In this document: one piece after another, positions 1 through 8,741 of the stretch
Layout: the number at the start of each line of letters is the position of its first letter
How positions within the stretch are numbered: the stretch's first letter is position 1
Assembly: GCA_965229505.1 (NCBI GenBank)
Contig: OZ245881.1
Location: 2,728,001-2,792,000, forward strand
Direction: 5' to 3'
Source: UBA6059 sp040219045
GTDB taxonomy: Bacteria; Bacteroidota; Bacteroidia; Cytophagales; Cyclobacteriaceae
Length of the DNA stretch: 64,000 nt
Made by a program: the position numbers and the translations under genes
The notes under the pieces: generated by a model
What the model saw: only the letters and a program-made list of their open reading frames with translations
Told to the model about the DNA's origin: nothing
The model's database searches: none

Positions 1-750
1 AAGAGTAGGGATGTTCTTTCTGACCTTACCAGAAAATATCCCGGTCTACTACTTACCTCCAACTCAGCCAACCTAGGCAATTGTGCCTCCTTCAATAAGG
101 CTTTTAATCAATCTACCGGTGATTATATCATTGACTTGGCCGGGGATGACATCTTAGCTCCTGACAGGGTCACTGTTGGAGTGAATGTGCTAGAGTCTGA
201 GAGCGATGACATTGGCGTTCATTATTGTGATCACGAGTGGATAGACCCTACCGGAAAATCATTGGGATACCAATACGAGAGAAGCAAGGATGGAAGCTTA
301 AGAAATCCACCACCGTCTGGAGATATTTACGTCGATGTACTTGAGCGATATTTCATCAGTGCGCCCACTATGATGATCCGCAGGCAGGTGCTGGAGCAGC
401 TAGGCGGATATGACGAAACTTTGTCATATGAAGATTTTGACTTTTGGGTCAGATCTTCCAGAAGGTGGAAATACAAATTCTCTAGTGAAGTGCTGGTTAA
501 GAAAAGGGTCCTCCAAAGTTCACTTTCTAAAAAGCAGTTCCGTTTTGGAAGTCAGCACGATCGAAGCACTTTTCAGGTATGTCAAAAGGCATTCAAGCTC
601 AATAAAAGCATTCAGGAACATAATGCATTGAGAAGGCGAATCAGCTATGAAAGAAAGCACGCAATCGCCAGTGGAAATCTAAAACTGGCTAAGGATTATC
701 ATAGCTTAATTGGGGAGATAGATTTGCTCCTGAAGTCGCTCAAATATTAG
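1..750 (+). CDS. Family 2 glycosyltransferase, 3' part (gene starts before the window)
   Basis: The reading frame is open from the first base to a TAG at 748-750, so the N-terminus is missing. About 249 residues remain. Visible are the GT-A fold acidic motif (A-G-D-D near fragment residues 47-50, the usual DxD nucleotide-sugar/metal site), the GGYDE segment and a downstream E-D-F-D-F-W motif typical of the GT2 acceptor/catalytic loop. The role is transfer of a sugar from a nucleotide sugar, probably for surface polysaccharide or LPS. The acceptor cannot be told. The stop overlaps the convergent rsgA stop by 4 nt. A KDO transferase two genes away fits an envelope role but is not proof. Confidence 0.85.
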   Translation, partial: KSRDVLSDLTRKYPGLLLTSNSANLGNCASFNKAFNQSTGDYIIDLAGDDILAPDRVTVGVNVLESESDDIGVHYCDHEWIDPTGKSLGYQYERSKDGSLRNPPPSGDIYVDVLERYFISAPTMMIRRQVLEQLGGYDETLSYEDFDFWVRSSRRWKYKFSSEVLVKKRVLQSSLSKKQFRFGSQHDRSTFQVCQKAFKLNKSIQEHNALRRRISYERKHAIASGNLKLAKDYHSLIGEIDLLLKSLKY

Positions 751-1673
751 CGACGGTTATCACTGTCCTGCATCATACTTAGATAGCTGTAGTAGCGGGA
801 AGTATGGATTTCACCATTTTCAAGGGCCTCAAGTATCATACAGCCGGGCTCCTCCATGTGCTGGCAATCATTGAACTTACAGTCACCTAAAAACCTTCTC
901 ATCTCAGGGAAATAGTGACTAAGTTCGTGCTTTTCTATCTCGAGAAGACCTAGCTCTTTAATACCCGGCGTATCAATTATATATGACCTGGGAGCTACCT
1001 CAAACACCTCAGCGAAAGTAGTAGTGTGCACCCCTTTATTGGCAAAAGCCGATACCTCATTTACCTGCTGTTCGGCATCAGGAACAAGTACATTGAGCAG
1101 GGTGGACTTACCTACACCCGAGTGTCCTGCCATCATGGTGAATTTGTCCGTAAGGAGAGACTTGACTTTGGTCACATCAGCCTTGTCAAAAGCACTGACT
1201 ATATCAACTTGATAGCCGACTTCCTCATACATTTCGACTAGAGGGCGCACTTGCTCGAGATCCTGATCGTCAAGTAGGTCCTTCTTATTAATTAAGATAC
1301 GAGAAGGTATTCGGTATGATTCTGCAGTCACAAGTAGCCTGTCGATAAAGCCAGTAGAGGTCACAGGTTGCTTGATCGTGGCAATGATGATGGCCTGGTC
1401 TATATTGGCTGCCAGCAAATGTCCATGATCTGTTTTTTTAGGAGACTTCCTAATCATATAGTTAGTCCGTGGCGCTATTTCAGTAATGATCCAGGCATCA
1501 TTTTGAACCTTGTCTTCTTCTATACTCACCCAGTCACCTACCGCAATGGGGTTTGTGATTTTCTTATTGACCAGCTTAAACTTACCTCGCAAGCGGCATT
1601 GGTAGTGCTTACCATCTTCAGCCAATACAGCGTACCATGATCCTGTTGATTTAGTGACTCTCCCCTTAAACAT
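747..1673 (-). CDS. rsgA: Ribosome small subunit-dependent GTPase RsgA
   Basis: 308 residues, the normal length. The GTPase motifs are circularly permuted, the hallmark of this family: G4 (NKKD) at about 129-132 comes before G1 (GHSGVGKST, 183-191) and G3 (DTPG, 234-237). The N-terminal ~70 residues form an OB fold and the C-terminus carries a zinc site (C265, C270, H272, C278). It acts in late 30S maturation. Its ATG lies inside the end of the upstream KDO transferase gene (8-nt overlap), so the two are translationally coupled on the minus strand. No oddities are seen. Confidence 0.97.
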   Translation of the reverse strand: MFKGRVTKSTGSWYAVLAEDGKHYQCRLRGKFKLVNKKITNPIAVGDWVSIEEDKVQNDAWIITEIAPRTNYMIRKSPKKTDHGHLLAANIDQAIIIATIKQPVTSTGFIDRLLVTAESYRIPSRILINKKDLLDDQDLEQVRPLVEMYEEVGYQVDIVSAFDKADVTKVKSLLTDKFTMMAGHSGVGKSTLLNVLVPDAEQQVNEVSAFANKGVHTTTFAEVFEVAPRSYIIDTPGIKELGLLEIEKHELSHYFPEMRRFLGDCKFNDCQHMEEPGCMILEALENGEIHTSRYYSYLSMMQDSDNRR

Positions 1674-2916
1674 CGATTTTCTCGTTAAGGTAGTCCATGA
1701 TTATGCTCGTTGCTCCGGCATTTTCTTCTACTTGTTGGCGAGCACGCCGACCAGCCTCTTTTCTTTTGTCCACATTATCAAGCAGTGATATAAGCAGTCT
1801 CTCAAACTCTGTGGATGAGGCTATTTCAAAGGCCGCACCATTCAGCACCAGATCGATTGCCTCTTGAAACTTGCTGTTCTTCTCATGCTTTGCGAATAAT
1901 ATTGGGATACCCCATGTGGCGGGCTCCAGCGTGTTGTGCAGTGCTCCACGTGCTCCACCACCTACATAGGCTATATCAGCATATCCGTAGAGCGATGAAA
2001 GCATGCCCATGTTATCAATAATCATTGGGGTATTCTTAGCAGGATCTTTTGCATCTGCCTCCGAATATCTTACTGAATCCGGGAACAAATCGAGTAATTC
2101 CGATACCGTTACCTCATCCACATTGTGAGGGGCAATGATGACGCTTGAAGTCTCAATCGCCTTCGATAGCCCGGACTTGATCAACTCTAAATCCGAAGGC
2201 CAGCTACTGCCTACAACTATGACAGGCGCATCTCCAATGAATTTTTCGATGATGGGTAAACCAGGTTGCTTAGCAGAAATATCGATGACTCTGTCATATC
2301 GCGTATCTCCTGAGATTATGCCATTAGTCACTCCGATAGAATTTAGGAGTTGAAGTGATTGATCATTTTGAACAAAGAATCGATCAAACTTCTTCAGCAT
2401 ACTCTTATGAAGCCCTCCGTAGAATTTGAAGAAGGGCTGTGATGGTTTGAAGATTGTACTAATCGACACCAAAGGCACTCTCGCCTCATGAGCTACTGAT
2501 ATATAGTGATACCAAAATTCATACTTGACGAATATGGCCAGCTGAGGTCTCGCAATATCTATAAAGGCCCGGGCATTTTTAGGAGTATCGAATGGAAGAT
2601 ACGTGACCAGATCCGCCTGGTCATAATTCCTGCGAACCTCATAGCCACTGGGAGAGAAAAAAGTAAGTAGAATTTTGGTTTTCGGGTGAAGAGATTTGAT
2701 TGATTCTATAACAGGACGTCCCTGCTCAAACTCTCCAAGTGACGCGGCGTGAAACCAGATCGGTCTATCGCTTGATCCCGAGGCAAAGTAGTCCCGAAGC
2801 TGAGATAAGGCGCTTTTTTGGCCTTCATTCAATTTCTTAGCCTTTGGACTAACGACTGAAGCTACTTTGATAAGAGTGAAATAGAGCCGGGTGGCCAGGT
2901 TGTAGATCAGCAGCAT
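1666..2916 (-). CDS. waaA: 3-deoxy-D-manno-octulosonic acid (KDO) transferase
   Basis: About 416 residues from the ATG at 2916. A GTG two codons upstream is possible, but the protein family normally starts at M-L-L-I-Y-N. It has an N-terminal membrane anchor (residues 1-20), the catalytic-base motif H-A-A-S-L-G-E-F-E near residue 57-65, and the C-terminal GT-B nucleotide-binding segment (VGGGARGALHN followed by EPATWG). It transfers KDO from CMP-KDO to lipid IVA on the inner face of the cytoplasmic membrane, and its presence implies an LPS outer membrane. It is followed by rsgA with an 8-nt overlap. A TATTTTTG sequence lies only 5 nt upstream of the ATG, so a near-leaderless transcript is possible but unproven. 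Confidence 0.93.
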   Translation of the reverse strand: MLLIYNLATRLYFTLIKVASVVSPKAKKLNEGQKSALSQLRDYFASGSSDRPIWFHAASLGEFEQGRPVIESIKSLHPKTKILLTFFSPSGYEVRRNYDQADLVTYLPFDTPKNARAFIDIARPQLAIFVKYEFWYHYISVAHEARVPLVSISTIFKPSQPFFKFYGGLHKSMLKKFDRFFVQNDQSLQLLNSIGVTNGIISGDTRYDRVIDISAKQPGLPIIEKFIGDAPVIVVGSSWPSDLELIKSGLSKAIETSSVIIAPHNVDEVTVSELLDLFPDSVRYSEADAKDPAKNTPMIIDNMGMLSSLYGYADIAYVGGGARGALHNTLEPATWGIPILFAKHEKNSKFQEAIDLVLNGAAFEIASSTEFERLLISLLDNVDKRKEAGRRARQQVEENAGATSIIMDYLNEKIDV

Positions 2917-3076
2917 TGTCACAAAAATAGGAAACCCTTGACTACTGGGTTACAGTTTGCATGAGAATGATAGTGGGATTGCTGCTTGATTATGGTAATA
3001 ATTGAATAGAGTTCGTCCCTGTAGGATAAGTGTGTGGGCTTCAGAATGCTGGTAGCCGATTGGAGTGACTATAAAT

Positions 3077-3103
3077 AGAAAGTCCGCCAGGAGCGGACTT
3101 TCT
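3077..3103 (-). terminator. Strong hairpin in the 2.9-3.2 kb gap
   Basis: Perfect 11-bp arms (AGAAAGTCCGC at 3077-3087 and its complement at 3093-3103) enclose the loop CAGGA. It would end transcription of the small minus-strand ORF at 3194-3412. The T-run is actually better on the plus strand (TTTAATTTT), where no upstream gene is visible, so direction is uncertain. The rest of 2917-3193 shows nothing recognisable. Confidence 0.6.
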
Positions 3104-3193
3104 TTAATTTTAAACAGGTGTATGAATAAAATTTGTGTTATGTAAGGGTTAATACGCCTTACCCACAAAAGGTAACCACCTGATGAATTTTTT

Positions 3194-3412
3194 TTAGTTC
3201 ATGCTGGAAGTCAATCCAGCAGAAGGGAATTTAGATAGACTTTTCGCAGTAGTCAGAACCAATGGAGGTTGTACTTCCTCAGTTTTAGAAACCTGAGAGT
3301 CAGCCGTAAGGACTTGAGTATCCTCTCTCAATCCCTTGCCAAGGACCAATAGCATAAGCAACACACCTATCTTAACCAAGAAGCTTTTTTGGCTTATCAA
3401 CTTTACTATCAT
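3194..3412 (-). CDS. Small hypothetical membrane/exported protein
   Basis: 72 residues. A basic start is followed by one hydrophobic segment (about residues 13-26), then a polar Ser/Thr-rich tail of about 45 residues. I recognise no family. Supporting points: an ATG in a 600-nt gap, a promoter-like TTTCTTTG sequence upstream on the minus strand, and a strong hairpin about 90 nt downstream. Against it: short length and no known homologue visible from the sequence. It may be spurious. Confidence 0.4.
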   Translation of the reverse strand: MIVKLISQKSFLVKIGVLLMLLVLGKGLREDTQVLTADSQVSKTEEVQPPLVLTTAKSLSKFPSAGLTSSMN

Positions 3413-3538
3413 TGGGGGGATTATAATTTATTCTAGCTCAAAGAAACTATTATAATTCGAAGTAATGACTATAAATCGATTAATCCAACATCTTTAGGGT
3501 TAAAATACAATTATCATTCGACGAATCGAATTAATACT

Positions 3539-4024
3539 ATGACGAAAATCAAAGTACTCTTTGTATGCCTGGGTAATATCTGTAGGTCACCATTAGCTGA
3601 AGCAGTTTTTTCTGATAAGGTAGGGAGAGCAGGCCTTAAAGAAAGCATGCTGATAGACTCATGCGGTACGGGCGGCTACCATATAGGGCATTTGCCCGAT
3701 CCCAGATCGATGGCTGTAGCCAGTGACCATAACATTCCGATGGATCATCGTGCTCGACAACTTACCAAAGCGGATTTAACTGACTTTGATTATGTGATAG
3801 GCATGGATGATGAGAATATGTACAACATTGGAAAATTGAGCAGTAGTCCAACAGCAGAGATCTTCAAAATGAGGAAGTTCGATTCGGAGGGGGAGGATGA
3901 GGATGTCCCCGATCCATATTACGGGGGTGACGAGGGGTTTGAGAGTGTTTACCAAATGCTTGACAGATCGAGTGACGGGTTATTGGCATATATCAGAAAC
4001 AAGCATGGGCTTGACCGATCTTAA
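3539..4024 (+). CDS. Low-molecular-weight protein tyrosine phosphatase family
   Basis: 161 residues, full family length. The P-loop C-L-G-N-I-C-R-S-P (catalytic Cys at about 10, Arg at about 16) sits at the N-terminus, and the general-acid Asp lies in the DPYYGG motif near residue 122. The phosphatase is cytoplasmic. The next gene, a fructosamine-kinase homologue, starts 20 nt before this stop. In the literature, bacterial fructosamine-kinase homologues are found next to this phosphatase class and the pair acts in repair of ribulosamine-5-phosphate glycation. I infer the same role here rather than tyrosine signalling. Confidence 0.93.
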   Translation: MTKIKVLFVCLGNICRSPLAEAVFSDKVGRAGLKESMLIDSCGTGGYHIGHLPDPRSMAVASDHNIPMDHRARQLTKADLTDFDYVIGMDDENMYNIGKLSSSPTAEIFKMRKFDSEGEDEDVPDPYYGGDEGFESVYQMLDRSSDGLLAYIRNKHGLDRS

Positions 4025-4889
4025 CGCAGAAGCATTTTTTGAGCAAGTTTTATTCCAAACCTGCGGATCAGATCTAGCTATCAAGGGCTATCAGTTTGTC
4101 TCCGGAGGATGTATCAACAATGCGGTGAGGCTCGATACGCAGGAGGGAGATTTTTTTCTCAAGTGGAACGAGTCTGAACCCGTGGACATGTTTGAGAAGG
4201 AGTCGTTGGGACTTGAGCTACTTCGTAAGTCCGGCAAAATAGCTGTACCGGAACCCATCGGGTTTGGCTCGTGCCAGAACAAGGCTTACTTGCTGATGGA
4301 ATATCTGCCAACCCATCGCCAGTCGAGCAACTATTGGAGTCTTTTAGGGCATCAACTCGCCGATCTCCATCGGATTTCGAGTGATACATTTGGGCTGGAT
4401 CATGATAACTACATAGGCAAGCTACCGCAACGGAATACCGCCTGTTCCCAATGGGTAGAGTTTTTCATTCAGCATCGACTGGAAGTTCAATTGGGGCTGG
4501 CCATATACAATGGTCACGTCGATACCGCATATGCTCTTCGATTTCGGAAACTCTATGCCTTGCTACATGATCAGCTTCCTGAGGAATCACCCTCACTATT
4601 GCACGGCGATCTCTGGAGCGGCAATGTCATGCCCGGCCGTGAAGGACAGCCCACTATTTTTGATCCTGCGGTATACTACGGCAGCAGAGAAATGGAGCTC
4701 GCATTTACCCAACTCTTTGGTGGATTTGATCAAAACTTCTATGCTGCTTATCACGAGTCATTTCCGCTATTACCTGGCTTTGATGACAGAGTGGATCTCT
4801 ACAATTTATACCCACTACTCGTCCATGTCAACCTTTTTGGCAGCAGCTACCTCTCAGGTATAGATCGAACCCTGCGCAAGTACCTCTGA
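4005..4889 (+). CDS. Fructosamine/ketosamine 3-kinase family protein
   Basis: 294 residues from the ATG at 4005, which matches the family's usual ~290. An earlier in-frame TTG exists but lies deep inside the phosphatase gene. It has a protein-kinase-like fold: LLMEYL hinge near residue 95, the catalytic loop H-G-D-L-W-S-G-N near residue 202, and the Mg-binding F-D-P-A about 17 residues later. It phosphorylates sugars bound to protein amines (fructosamine, ribulosamine or erythrulosamine) so that they fall off. It overlaps the phosphatase by 20 nt, and its stop abuts the convergent lysC stop with no gap. Confidence 0.9.
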   Translation: MGLTDLNAEAFFEQVLFQTCGSDLAIKGYQFVSGGCINNAVRLDTQEGDFFLKWNESEPVDMFEKESLGLELLRKSGKIAVPEPIGFGSCQNKAYLLMEYLPTHRQSSNYWSLLGHQLADLHRISSDTFGLDHDNYIGKLPQRNTACSQWVEFFIQHRLEVQLGLAIYNGHVDTAYALRFRKLYALLHDQLPEESPSLLHGDLWSGNVMPGREGQPTIFDPAVYYGSREMELAFTQLFGGFDQNFYAAYHESFPLLPGFDDRVDLYNLYPLLVHVNLFGSSYLSGIDRTLRKYL

Positions 4890-6143
4890 TCAGCGATAAA
4901 CGAAGTGGGCGGTCTTCCTTGATTTTTGCTCCAGGATGAGTTCCTTACCAGCAATCAAAGTATCCACAGTAGCTGGCTGATAATTATTGAGAGTAAGCAG
5001 GGTCAGCTCACCATTGTATTGGATCTCGAACTGATCCCTAAGCGCGTCGAATATCTTCGTCAGCTTATATGAATTGTCATCTATACAGATAGAAAAGGTG
5101 GTGGCGGAGTTTTGCATCAAATTGATCTTAACATTGAGCTGGTCAAGCGTATGAAAAATCAGACCCAGCGTGCGCTCATCAATAAAGGTGAACTCCCGTT
5201 TTCTGAATGAGATAAGGAGTTGTGAAGTATTGAATATGATGGCTGAGTACGGTTCGGAGCTTTTTTGATTGGAAATGACCGTACCCGAAGCATCGGTATT
5301 CTCAAATGATCTTACCCTGAGAGGTATAGATTTTAGGGCAAGTGGCCGCATCGTTTTGGGGTGAATTACCTTGGCGCCATAGTAGGTCATTTCACCGGCC
5401 TCCTCATAGCTCATCGAAGGAATCAGCTGCGCATCGGCCAGGCGCTTCGGATCAGCATTTAAGATACCCGGCACATCCTTCCAAATGACCACTTCTTCTG
5501 CATCGATGCAATAGCCAATTACTGCTGCCGAAAAGTCCGAGCCTTCTCTTCCCAGAGTGACGGTTTGGTTGGCACTGGTCGACCCTATAAAGCCTTGGGT
5601 AACTTGAACCTTTTGTGATTTATCAGCTAGCAGTTTTTGCTTGACAAGATGCTCTGTCAGCTCCCAGTTGATCTTCGCTTCTGTAAAAGCATCATCTGTC
5701 TTGATCATCTCCCTAGCGTCTACCCACGTTGCAGCAATGCCCGCCGATTGCAGATAAGCGCTGACTATCCGTGTCGAGAGAAGCTCTCCACAAGCAACCA
5801 CTGCATCATACTGAGCAAATACATTTCCCGATAGGGAGGAAAGGTGGTGTGGCACTTTCGCGAACAAAGCCTCCACCTGGATATTGAGATGATTTTGGTC
5901 TTCCAATCCTAGCTCCTCGATGATGGTGAGATGCGCATGCCGCAGTTGCTCAAGAAGAGTCAGGTACTCCTGATCTCCTGAGTTGTACATTTTTATGATT
6001 TCTTCCAGTTTATTGGTTGTCTTTCCCATAGCAGATATGACAATGATCAGTGTATCCGTGGAGTGACTTCCCAATATTTCCGCTAAGTTTTGGATGGCAG
6101 GAGCATCTTTGACAGACGCACCTCCAAATTTAAAAACCTTCAT
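4890..6143 (-). CDS. lysC: Aspartate kinase
   Basis: 417 residues. The N-terminal nucleotide-binding motif reads KFGGASV, with Ala in place of the usual Thr. The amino-acid-kinase domain includes TLGREGSDFSA near residue 200 and is followed by C-terminal ACT regulatory domains (about 300-417). It makes aspartyl phosphate, the first step towards lysine, threonine and methionine. It is monofunctional, with no homoserine dehydrogenase fused. It is divergent from fbp with 75 nt between them. Feedback control by lysine is expected from the ACT domains but cannot be read from the sequence. Confidence 0.93.
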   Translation of the reverse strand: MKVFKFGGASVKDAPAIQNLAEILGSHSTDTLIIVISAMGKTTNKLEEIIKMYNSGDQEYLTLLEQLRHAHLTIIEELGLEDQNHLNIQVEALFAKVPHHLSSLSGNVFAQYDAVVACGELLSTRIVSAYLQSAGIAATWVDAREMIKTDDAFTEAKINWELTEHLVKQKLLADKSQKVQVTQGFIGSTSANQTVTLGREGSDFSAAVIGYCIDAEEVVIWKDVPGILNADPKRLADAQLIPSMSYEEAGEMTYYGAKVIHPKTMRPLALKSIPLRVRSFENTDASGTVISNQKSSEPYSAIIFNTSQLLISFRKREFTFIDERTLGLIFHTLDQLNVKINLMQNSATTFSICIDDNSYKLTKIFDALRDQFEIQYNGELTLLTLNNYQPATVDTLIAGKELILEQKSRKTAHFVYR

Positions 6144-6191
6144 TATGCAAACGTTTTAAATGATTCCAGAAGCATTTTTTGTTGTTATTCC

Positions 6192-6199
6192 TACCTTTG
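6192..6199 (+). promoter_or_regulatory. -7 promoter element for fbp
   Basis: TACCTTTG matches the Bacteroidota -7 consensus TAnnTTTG, 20 nt before the fbp ATG. No clean TTTG at -33 is seen. This position supports the start at 6219 rather than any upstream one. Confidence 0.5.
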
Positions 6200-6218
6200 T
6201 AACCGTAAAGAAAATCTG

Positions 6219-7214
6219 ATGAACAAAAGCAATTTAGGACTTCCTATCGGAACAACCTTAGACCGATTTATAAAGCGCAAACAAGACGAGTTTCCCTATG
6301 CCACTGGTGAGTTGTCACAGCTGGTGAGAGACATAGCCTTAGCAGGAAAAATCATTAACAGAGAGGTGAATCAATCAGGTTTGCTTGATATTTCCGGCGG
6401 TTTCGGGGAGAAGAATGTCCAGGGTGAGGACCAGCAGAAGTTGGACGTCATTGCGAACATCAGGTTCATCAGGGCGCTGAAAAATGGAGGTGAGGTCTGC
6501 GCGATAGTTTCTGAGGAGGACGAAGAGGTTATCAACCTCAATCCTCAAAGTCGCTATGTGGTCTGTATGGATCCCCTCGATGGTTCGAGCAATATCGATG
6601 TGAACGTATCTATTGGTACGATCTTTTCCATTTATCGGCGTAAGTCCCCATCGGGTGGACCCGTTCAGATGGAGGATATTTTGCAAAAGGGATCTGAGCA
6701 AGTGGCTGCCGGCTACATCCTTTATGGTTCTTCTACGATGATGGTATATACTACAGGCCATGGCGTACATGGCTTTACCTACGAACCAAGTCTAGGTGAG
6801 TTTTTGCTTTCTCATGATATTATGAAGTGCCCGACAGACGGCAAAATTTACTCAATCAATGAAGGATCTTACAATGCGTTTGATCAACATGTGAGAGACT
6901 ACATCGAATACTGCAAGTCATCCAACTACTCTGCCAGATACATTGGGTCACTTGTGGCAGACTTCCATAGAAACATGCTCAAAGGAGGTATTTATATGTA
7001 CCCCAGCACGCACAAAGCTCCCGATGGCAAGCTTAGGTTACTCTATGAGTGCAATGCCCTGGCATTAATTGCTGAGCAGGCAGGGGGAAGGGCCTCCGAT
7101 GGTAAGCAGCGTATATTGGATATTGTGCCGAAAGCGCTGCATCAAAGATCCCCACTCTATATTGGCTCCAGAGCCATGGTAGATAAAGCCGAAGGCTATA
7201 TAAACGGGGAATAG
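6219..7214 (+). CDS. fbp: Fructose-1,6-bisphosphatase, class I
   Basis: 331 residues from the ATG at 6219. An upstream in-frame start would run into lysC and the promoter. The metal/substrate motif D-P-L-D-G-S-S-N lies near residue 118, with upstream acidic ligands (SEEDEE near 97). Tyr and Lys residues of the sugar-phosphate site are in the C-terminal third (GGIYMYP, APDGKLRLLYE). It hydrolyses fructose 1,6-bisphosphate in gluconeogenesis, in the cytoplasm. Full length. The stop abuts the convergent hypothetical gene at 7215. Confidence 0.97.
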   Translation: MNKSNLGLPIGTTLDRFIKRKQDEFPYATGELSQLVRDIALAGKIINREVNQSGLLDISGGFGEKNVQGEDQQKLDVIANIRFIRALKNGGEVCAIVSEEDEEVINLNPQSRYVVCMDPLDGSSNIDVNVSIGTIFSIYRRKSPSGGPVQMEDILQKGSEQVAAGYILYGSSTMMVYTTGHGVHGFTYEPSLGEFLLSHDIMKCPTDGKIYSINEGSYNAFDQHVRDYIEYCKSSNYSARYIGSLVADFHRNMLKGGIYMYPSTHKAPDGKLRLLYECNALALIAEQAGGRASDGKQRILDIVPKALHQRSPLYIGSRAMVDKAEGYINGE

Positions 7215-7529
7215 CTATTGCCCACTGTACTTCTGACGGAGTATAGCCTTTTGCAATTCTCTTTCTAAGATATGCTTCGCAAGTGAGGTGGCGATCTGGT
7301 CGGGCTCTTCATTTGCCAGTACCTGCTGGAAGGTAGATTCCGGTAGGTCTATCCGATACATGATGTTGATGAGTCGCTGAAAGTCTTTGTCCAGTAGGTA
7401 TTGCACAACCTTTGTCAGCCGGGCTTCCAGGGTTTCGACACTGAGTGCATCTGCTAACTCAGTGTCGTCCAGCCCAAAATCTTTAGTGATGAGTTGTGCG
7501 CCGATCTGCACCATCTCACGGTCAGGCAT
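7215..7529 (-). CDS. Conserved hypothetical protein, small, all-helical
   Basis: 104 residues, acidic and predicted largely helical, with no signal peptide, membrane segment or Cys. I do not recognise the family. The central R-L-I-N-I-M-Y-R-I-D segment and regular helix-turn spacing suggest a compact cytoplasmic domain. It starts 3 nt after the DUF5606 gene stops, so the two are co-transcribed and perhaps translationally coupled. Its function is unknown. A TTCCGGTAGG motif copy (see repeats) lies in the gene at 7338-7347. Confidence 0.75.
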   Translation of the reverse strand: MPDREMVQIGAQLITKDFGLDDTELADALSVETLEARLTKVVQYLLDKDFQRLINIMYRIDLPESTFQQVLANEEPDQIATSLAKHILERELQKAILRQKYSGQ

Positions 7530-7532
7530 AGC

Positions 7533-7970
7533 TTACTCTGACTTCTCCGACTCAGCGGCTTCCTCTTCCTTGGCAGTGAGGAGCTCAGGCGCCTCCCTCA
7601 CGAGTATGCCATACCAGCTGACCATCTTCTTGATATCGCTAACGTAGACACGCTCTGCATCGAATGTAGGCAGAACGAACTTCAAAAAAGCGCGCAATTC
7701 TTCAGGATCTGATGAGCTAGACAGGCCTGTATCCCCATCAAATTCGGCATGTATTTTTTGAAACACCTCTTCCAATGGCACCACGCCATCCTCGTCGGTC
7801 GTGTAGACCGATATCTCCGCCAGTATTGACACTTTGGTGTGCCCGTTGACGATTAATTTCTTCTTCTTGTCATCCAGCGACTCGAGGATTACTCCAGTAC
7901 GGGTCGGGTTGACTACTTTATATAACCCACCTTTTCCGCTGATGGTGGCAATCTCTTTAAATTCTATCAT
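7533..7970 (-). CDS. DUF5606 domain protein
   Basis: 145 residues. The N-terminal half is a beta-rich small-barrel-like domain (S-G-K-G-G-L-Y-K-V near residue 11-19, followed by K-K-K-L-I-V-N-G-H), a helical middle holds F-V-L-P-T-F-D-A-E-R-V-Y, and a low-complexity acidic tail ends the protein. This layout is the one found in the Bacteroidota-specific DUF5606 family. Function is unknown. A nucleic-acid or ribosome link is conceivable from the fold but is inference. It is first in a two-gene unit with the 104-residue protein. Confidence 0.85.
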   Translation of the reverse strand: MIEFKEIATISGKGGLYKVVNPTRTGVILESLDDKKKKLIVNGHTKVSILAEISVYTTDEDGVVPLEEVFQKIHAEFDGDTGLSSSSDPEELRAFLKFVLPTFDAERVYVSDIKKMVSWYGILVREAPELLTAKEEEAAESEKSE

Positions 7971-8002
7971 AGCTGTTTAATTCTGAGGCAAACATAAAAT
8001 TT

Positions 8003-8602
8003 TTATGGCTTCCCTTGATTAATCTCTTCTATATAATTGAGGATTTCCTCCTTACCATTTTTGTCTACCGCAGAGGACCTGAACATTGGCGGTAGCTCCG
8101 CCCAATTCTCCTTCAACCCTCGCCTAATGGCAGCTTCATTCTTGGCTACCTGATTCTTTGAGAGCTTGTCTGTTTTTGTTAGCACAATAACCAGAGGGAT
8201 TTGATGCTCTCCTATCCAGTTGATGAACTCCATATCCACTTTTTGCGGTGGTAGCCGTGAGTCCACCAGTACGAAAACCAAATGTAAGTTGGGCCGATAT
8301 AGCAAATAGTCTTTGACCATCTTGTCCCACTTGTTGCGGTTTTCTTTGCTGACCTGGGCCCATCCGTATCCGGGCAAGTCGACCAGGTACCACTCATCGT
8401 TGATGATGAAATGATTGAGCAATTGCGTCTTCCCGGGCTTTCCTGAGGTTTTCGCCAGCTTCGAGTGGTTGGTCAGCATGTTGATCAATGAAGACTTACC
8501 CACATTGGATCTACCGATAAAGGCATACTCGGGAATCTTACTCTCCGGACACTTTTTGTAGTCGGTATTGCTGATGACAAACTGAGCTGTTTTGATTTTC
8601 AT
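8003..8602 (-). CDS. engB: Ribosome biogenesis GTPase EngB (YsxC/YihA)
   Basis: 199 residues, typical length. TRAFAC GTPase motifs: G1 GRSNVGKSS (30-38), switch region TSGKPGKTQ, G3 DLPGYG (about 74-79), G4 TKTD (about 140). It acts in assembly of the large ribosomal subunit. Overlapping plus-strand reading frames are shadows. It is divergent from menG, with about 140 nt between the starts. Confidence 0.97.
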   Translation of the reverse strand: MKIKTAQFVISNTDYKKCPESKIPEYAFIGRSNVGKSSLINMLTNHSKLAKTSGKPGKTQLLNHFIINDEWYLVDLPGYGWAQVSKENRNKWDKMVKDYLLYRPNLHLVFVLVDSRLPPQKVDMEFINWIGEHQIPLVIVLTKTDKLSKNQVAKNEAAIRRGLKENWAELPPMFRSSAVDKNGKEEILNYIEEINQGKP

Positions 8603-8741
8603 GGGTCTATTGCGCTAGTGCAGCCAGAGGCACGTATCCGAAAAGGGTAAAAACATGCCGGAACCACTAACAATTGAGGGAAACGACCTGTTTACGATTT
8701 ATTGTTGCAAATTTGCACTCTTTCTTAATGAAGCAAAGCTT

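Noticed and set aside
2916..2929. TATTTTTG as a firm promoter of the KDO transferase gene
   Set aside because: It is only 5 nt before the ATG and has no -33 partner; could be chance.
2950..3168. 72-residue minus-strand frame in the 2.9-3.2 kb gap
   Set aside because: It spans the strong hairpin at 3077-3103, has no promoter or conserved character, and looks like chance.
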